DNA of 6,762 nucleotides from Sulfitobacter sp. (GTDB taxonomy: Bacteria; Pseudomonadota; Alphaproteobacteria; Rhodobacterales; Rhodobacteraceae). The position numbers and the translations under genes are program-made. The notes beneath the pieces are model-generated. The model was not told the origin of the DNA, did not search any database, and saw only the letters and a list, made by a program, of their open reading frames with translations. Each line of letters begins with the position of its first letter. Positions within the stretch are counted from its first letter, which is position 1. The stretch spans positions 1 to 6,762 of the forward strand of contig JAPKCR010000120.1 of assembly GCA_026421135.1 (NCBI GenBank). Direction: 5' to 3'. Below, one piece after another: positions 5,908 through 6,762 of the stretch.

Positions 5908-6762
5908 TTACTCGTCAAAGAACCACTGCGACGGACGGTAGGGGTATGTCCGGTAGTACGCATAGGACGCTGTCTTGAACTCGGGGAAGTTCTTGAGAGA
6001 CGTCGAATGGTAGATCGGCTTTTGCTCTTTCACGGTGCCGATGAACAACAGATTGCCTGTCATGTTTTCGACCAGTTTCAGACCCAGCGCATCGGATTCC
6101 GGCGTGCCAACCGGCGTTGCCTGAAACGCCTTGACGTCTTCCATCATTTCCTTGGCAAAGGCTGGTGGTTCGACACCGGACGCGCCATTAGAATCGACAT
6201 ATTCACCCCAAAGCATCGCGGTGCGCATGTTGAAGTAGTTGTCGTAAGGCGGGATGAAGATTTCACCGTTACCCAGAACAACGGCCAGCGGCACGCTTTT
6301 CTCGAACATAGTCACGTCCAACTGGTTTGAGGACTGCGAAGAGCGGTACTCGTCGGTGGTGACTTCTTTGACCGTGTTGTTGATCCCTACATCGCGCCAG
6401 CTTTGGCCGACCAGTTCAACGATCTTGATCGAAATACCTTGCGTTGCCACCTGTAGGTTCAGCGTCAAAGGATCGCCATTTGGCAATTCACGCATGCCAT
6501 CGCCATCAACATCGACGACACCGATTTCGTCCAGCAGGGATTTTGCCATCTCAGGATCGAACTGCGCGTAATGCTGTTCCCATTCCGGAGTAACAAAGCT
6601 GGGTGTCGGGGAAAATCCGATATATTGCTGCGGCGTACCAAGGCCGAACATCGCGACTTCGTTGATTTCGTCGCGGTTCATTGCAACGGACATGGCCTGA
6701 CGGAACTTCAGATCGCCAAAAACCTTGCGTTTTTCCAGATCCTCCGACGTCACGTTGAACGC
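5908..6762 (-). CDS. ABC transporter substrate-binding protein (SBP_bac_5 family), C-terminal part
   Basis: The last 284 residues of a periplasmic solute-binding protein; the gene runs off the right edge, so signal peptide and N-terminal lobe are not visible. The frame is open to the last base, where it reads AFNVTSEDLEKRKVFGDLKF, so the GTG at 6751-6753 is internal and not a start. Family features (numbered from the first visible residue) are FRQAMSVAMNRDEINE (20-35), the 'R.A...AinRd.i' segment of peptide-family binding proteins, FSPTP.F (50-56), a DVDGDGMRELPNG turn (84-96), and the SWRDVGI segment (121-127) before the final lobe. The LWGEYVDSNGASGVEPP stretch (184-200) and the aromatic end YYRTYPYRPSQWFFDE (269-284) resemble large cluster C proteins found with insert-bearing permeases and, in characterised thermophile examples, sugar ligands. 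Cluster C proteins are often 500-650 residues, so about half is missing. It is the first visible gene of the operon; the promoter lies outside the window. Confidence 0.93.
   Translation of the reverse strand, partial: AFNVTSEDLEKRKVFGDLKFRQAMSVAMNRDEINEVAMFGLGTPQQYIGFSPTPSFVTPEWEQHYAQFDPEMAKSLLDEIGVVDVDGDGMRELPNGDPLTLNLQVATQGISIKIVELVGQSWRDVGINNTVKEVTTDEYRSSQSSNQLDVTMFEKSVPLAVVLGNGEIFIPPYDNYFNMRTAMLWGEYVDSNGASGVEPPAFAKEMMEDVKAFQATPVGTPESDALGLKLVENMTGNLLFIGTVKEQKPIYHSTSLKNFPEFKTASYAYYRTYPYRPSQWFFDE

Noticed and set aside
6751..6753. GTG as the start of the substrate-binding protein
   Set aside because: The frame is open to the window edge and the residues before the GTG (AFN) fit the family. 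The 281-residue product would lack a signal peptide and the N-terminal lobe.
1..6762. Mobile elements, CRISPR arrays, tRNA genes or integration sites
   Set aside because: No transposase, direct-repeat array, cloverleaf or long terminal repeat pattern was seen by eye. The window is almost fully occupied by metabolic and transport genes.

Overview
The window looks like part of an alphaproteobacterial chromosome, most likely a marine Rhodobacterales (Roseobacter-type) member. This rests on protein style, intermediate-to-high GC judged by eye, tightly overlapping ABC genes, and the pairing of an FAD-dependent oxidoreductase and a uronate-dehydrogenase-like SDR with a five-gene peptide/opine/nickel (PepT) family ABC transporter. 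The taxonomic call is inference; no rRNA or other marker gene is present.

Layout. Positions 1-733 (+) hold the 3' part of a DAO-family FAD-dependent oxidoreductase. Its frame is interrupted by two stop codons, TAA at 2-4 and TAG at 53-55, inside sequence that otherwise reads as normal DAO protein. An open stretch begins at the ATG at 95, but that is mid-domain. Positions 755-1594 (+) encode a complete NAD-dependent SDR related to uronate dehydrogenase, preceded by a good Shine-Dalgarno. A 63-bp convergent gap (1595-1657) holds a GC-rich hairpin. The rest of the window is one operon on the minus strand, read from right to left: substrate-binding protein (5908 to beyond the right edge, N-terminus missing), DppB/OppB-type permease (4796-5800), DppC/OppC-type permease with a large periplasmic insert (3648-4790), DppD/OppD-type ATPase (2650-3651) and DppF/OppF-type ATPase (1658-2653). 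The permease C/ATPase D and ATPase D/ATPase F junctions are both 4-bp ATGA overlaps.

How it may work together. The transporter is a complete five-part importer. The insert in permease C and the style of the binding protein resemble PepT-family importers that carry sugars or oligosaccharides more than those that carry peptides. Together with the uronate-dehydrogenase-like enzyme, this suggests uptake and oxidation of a sugar acid or related carbohydrate. The DAO-like oxidoreductase probably once took part, but appears to be inactivated in this sequence.

No genuinely new system is visible. The items most worth checking are the doubly interrupted oxidoreductase, the changed substrate-contact residues in the SDR, and an inverted repeat with a third matching arm between the binding-protein and permease B genes. 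There is no gene-free stretch over 300 bases; the longest gap is 107 bp (5801-5907).
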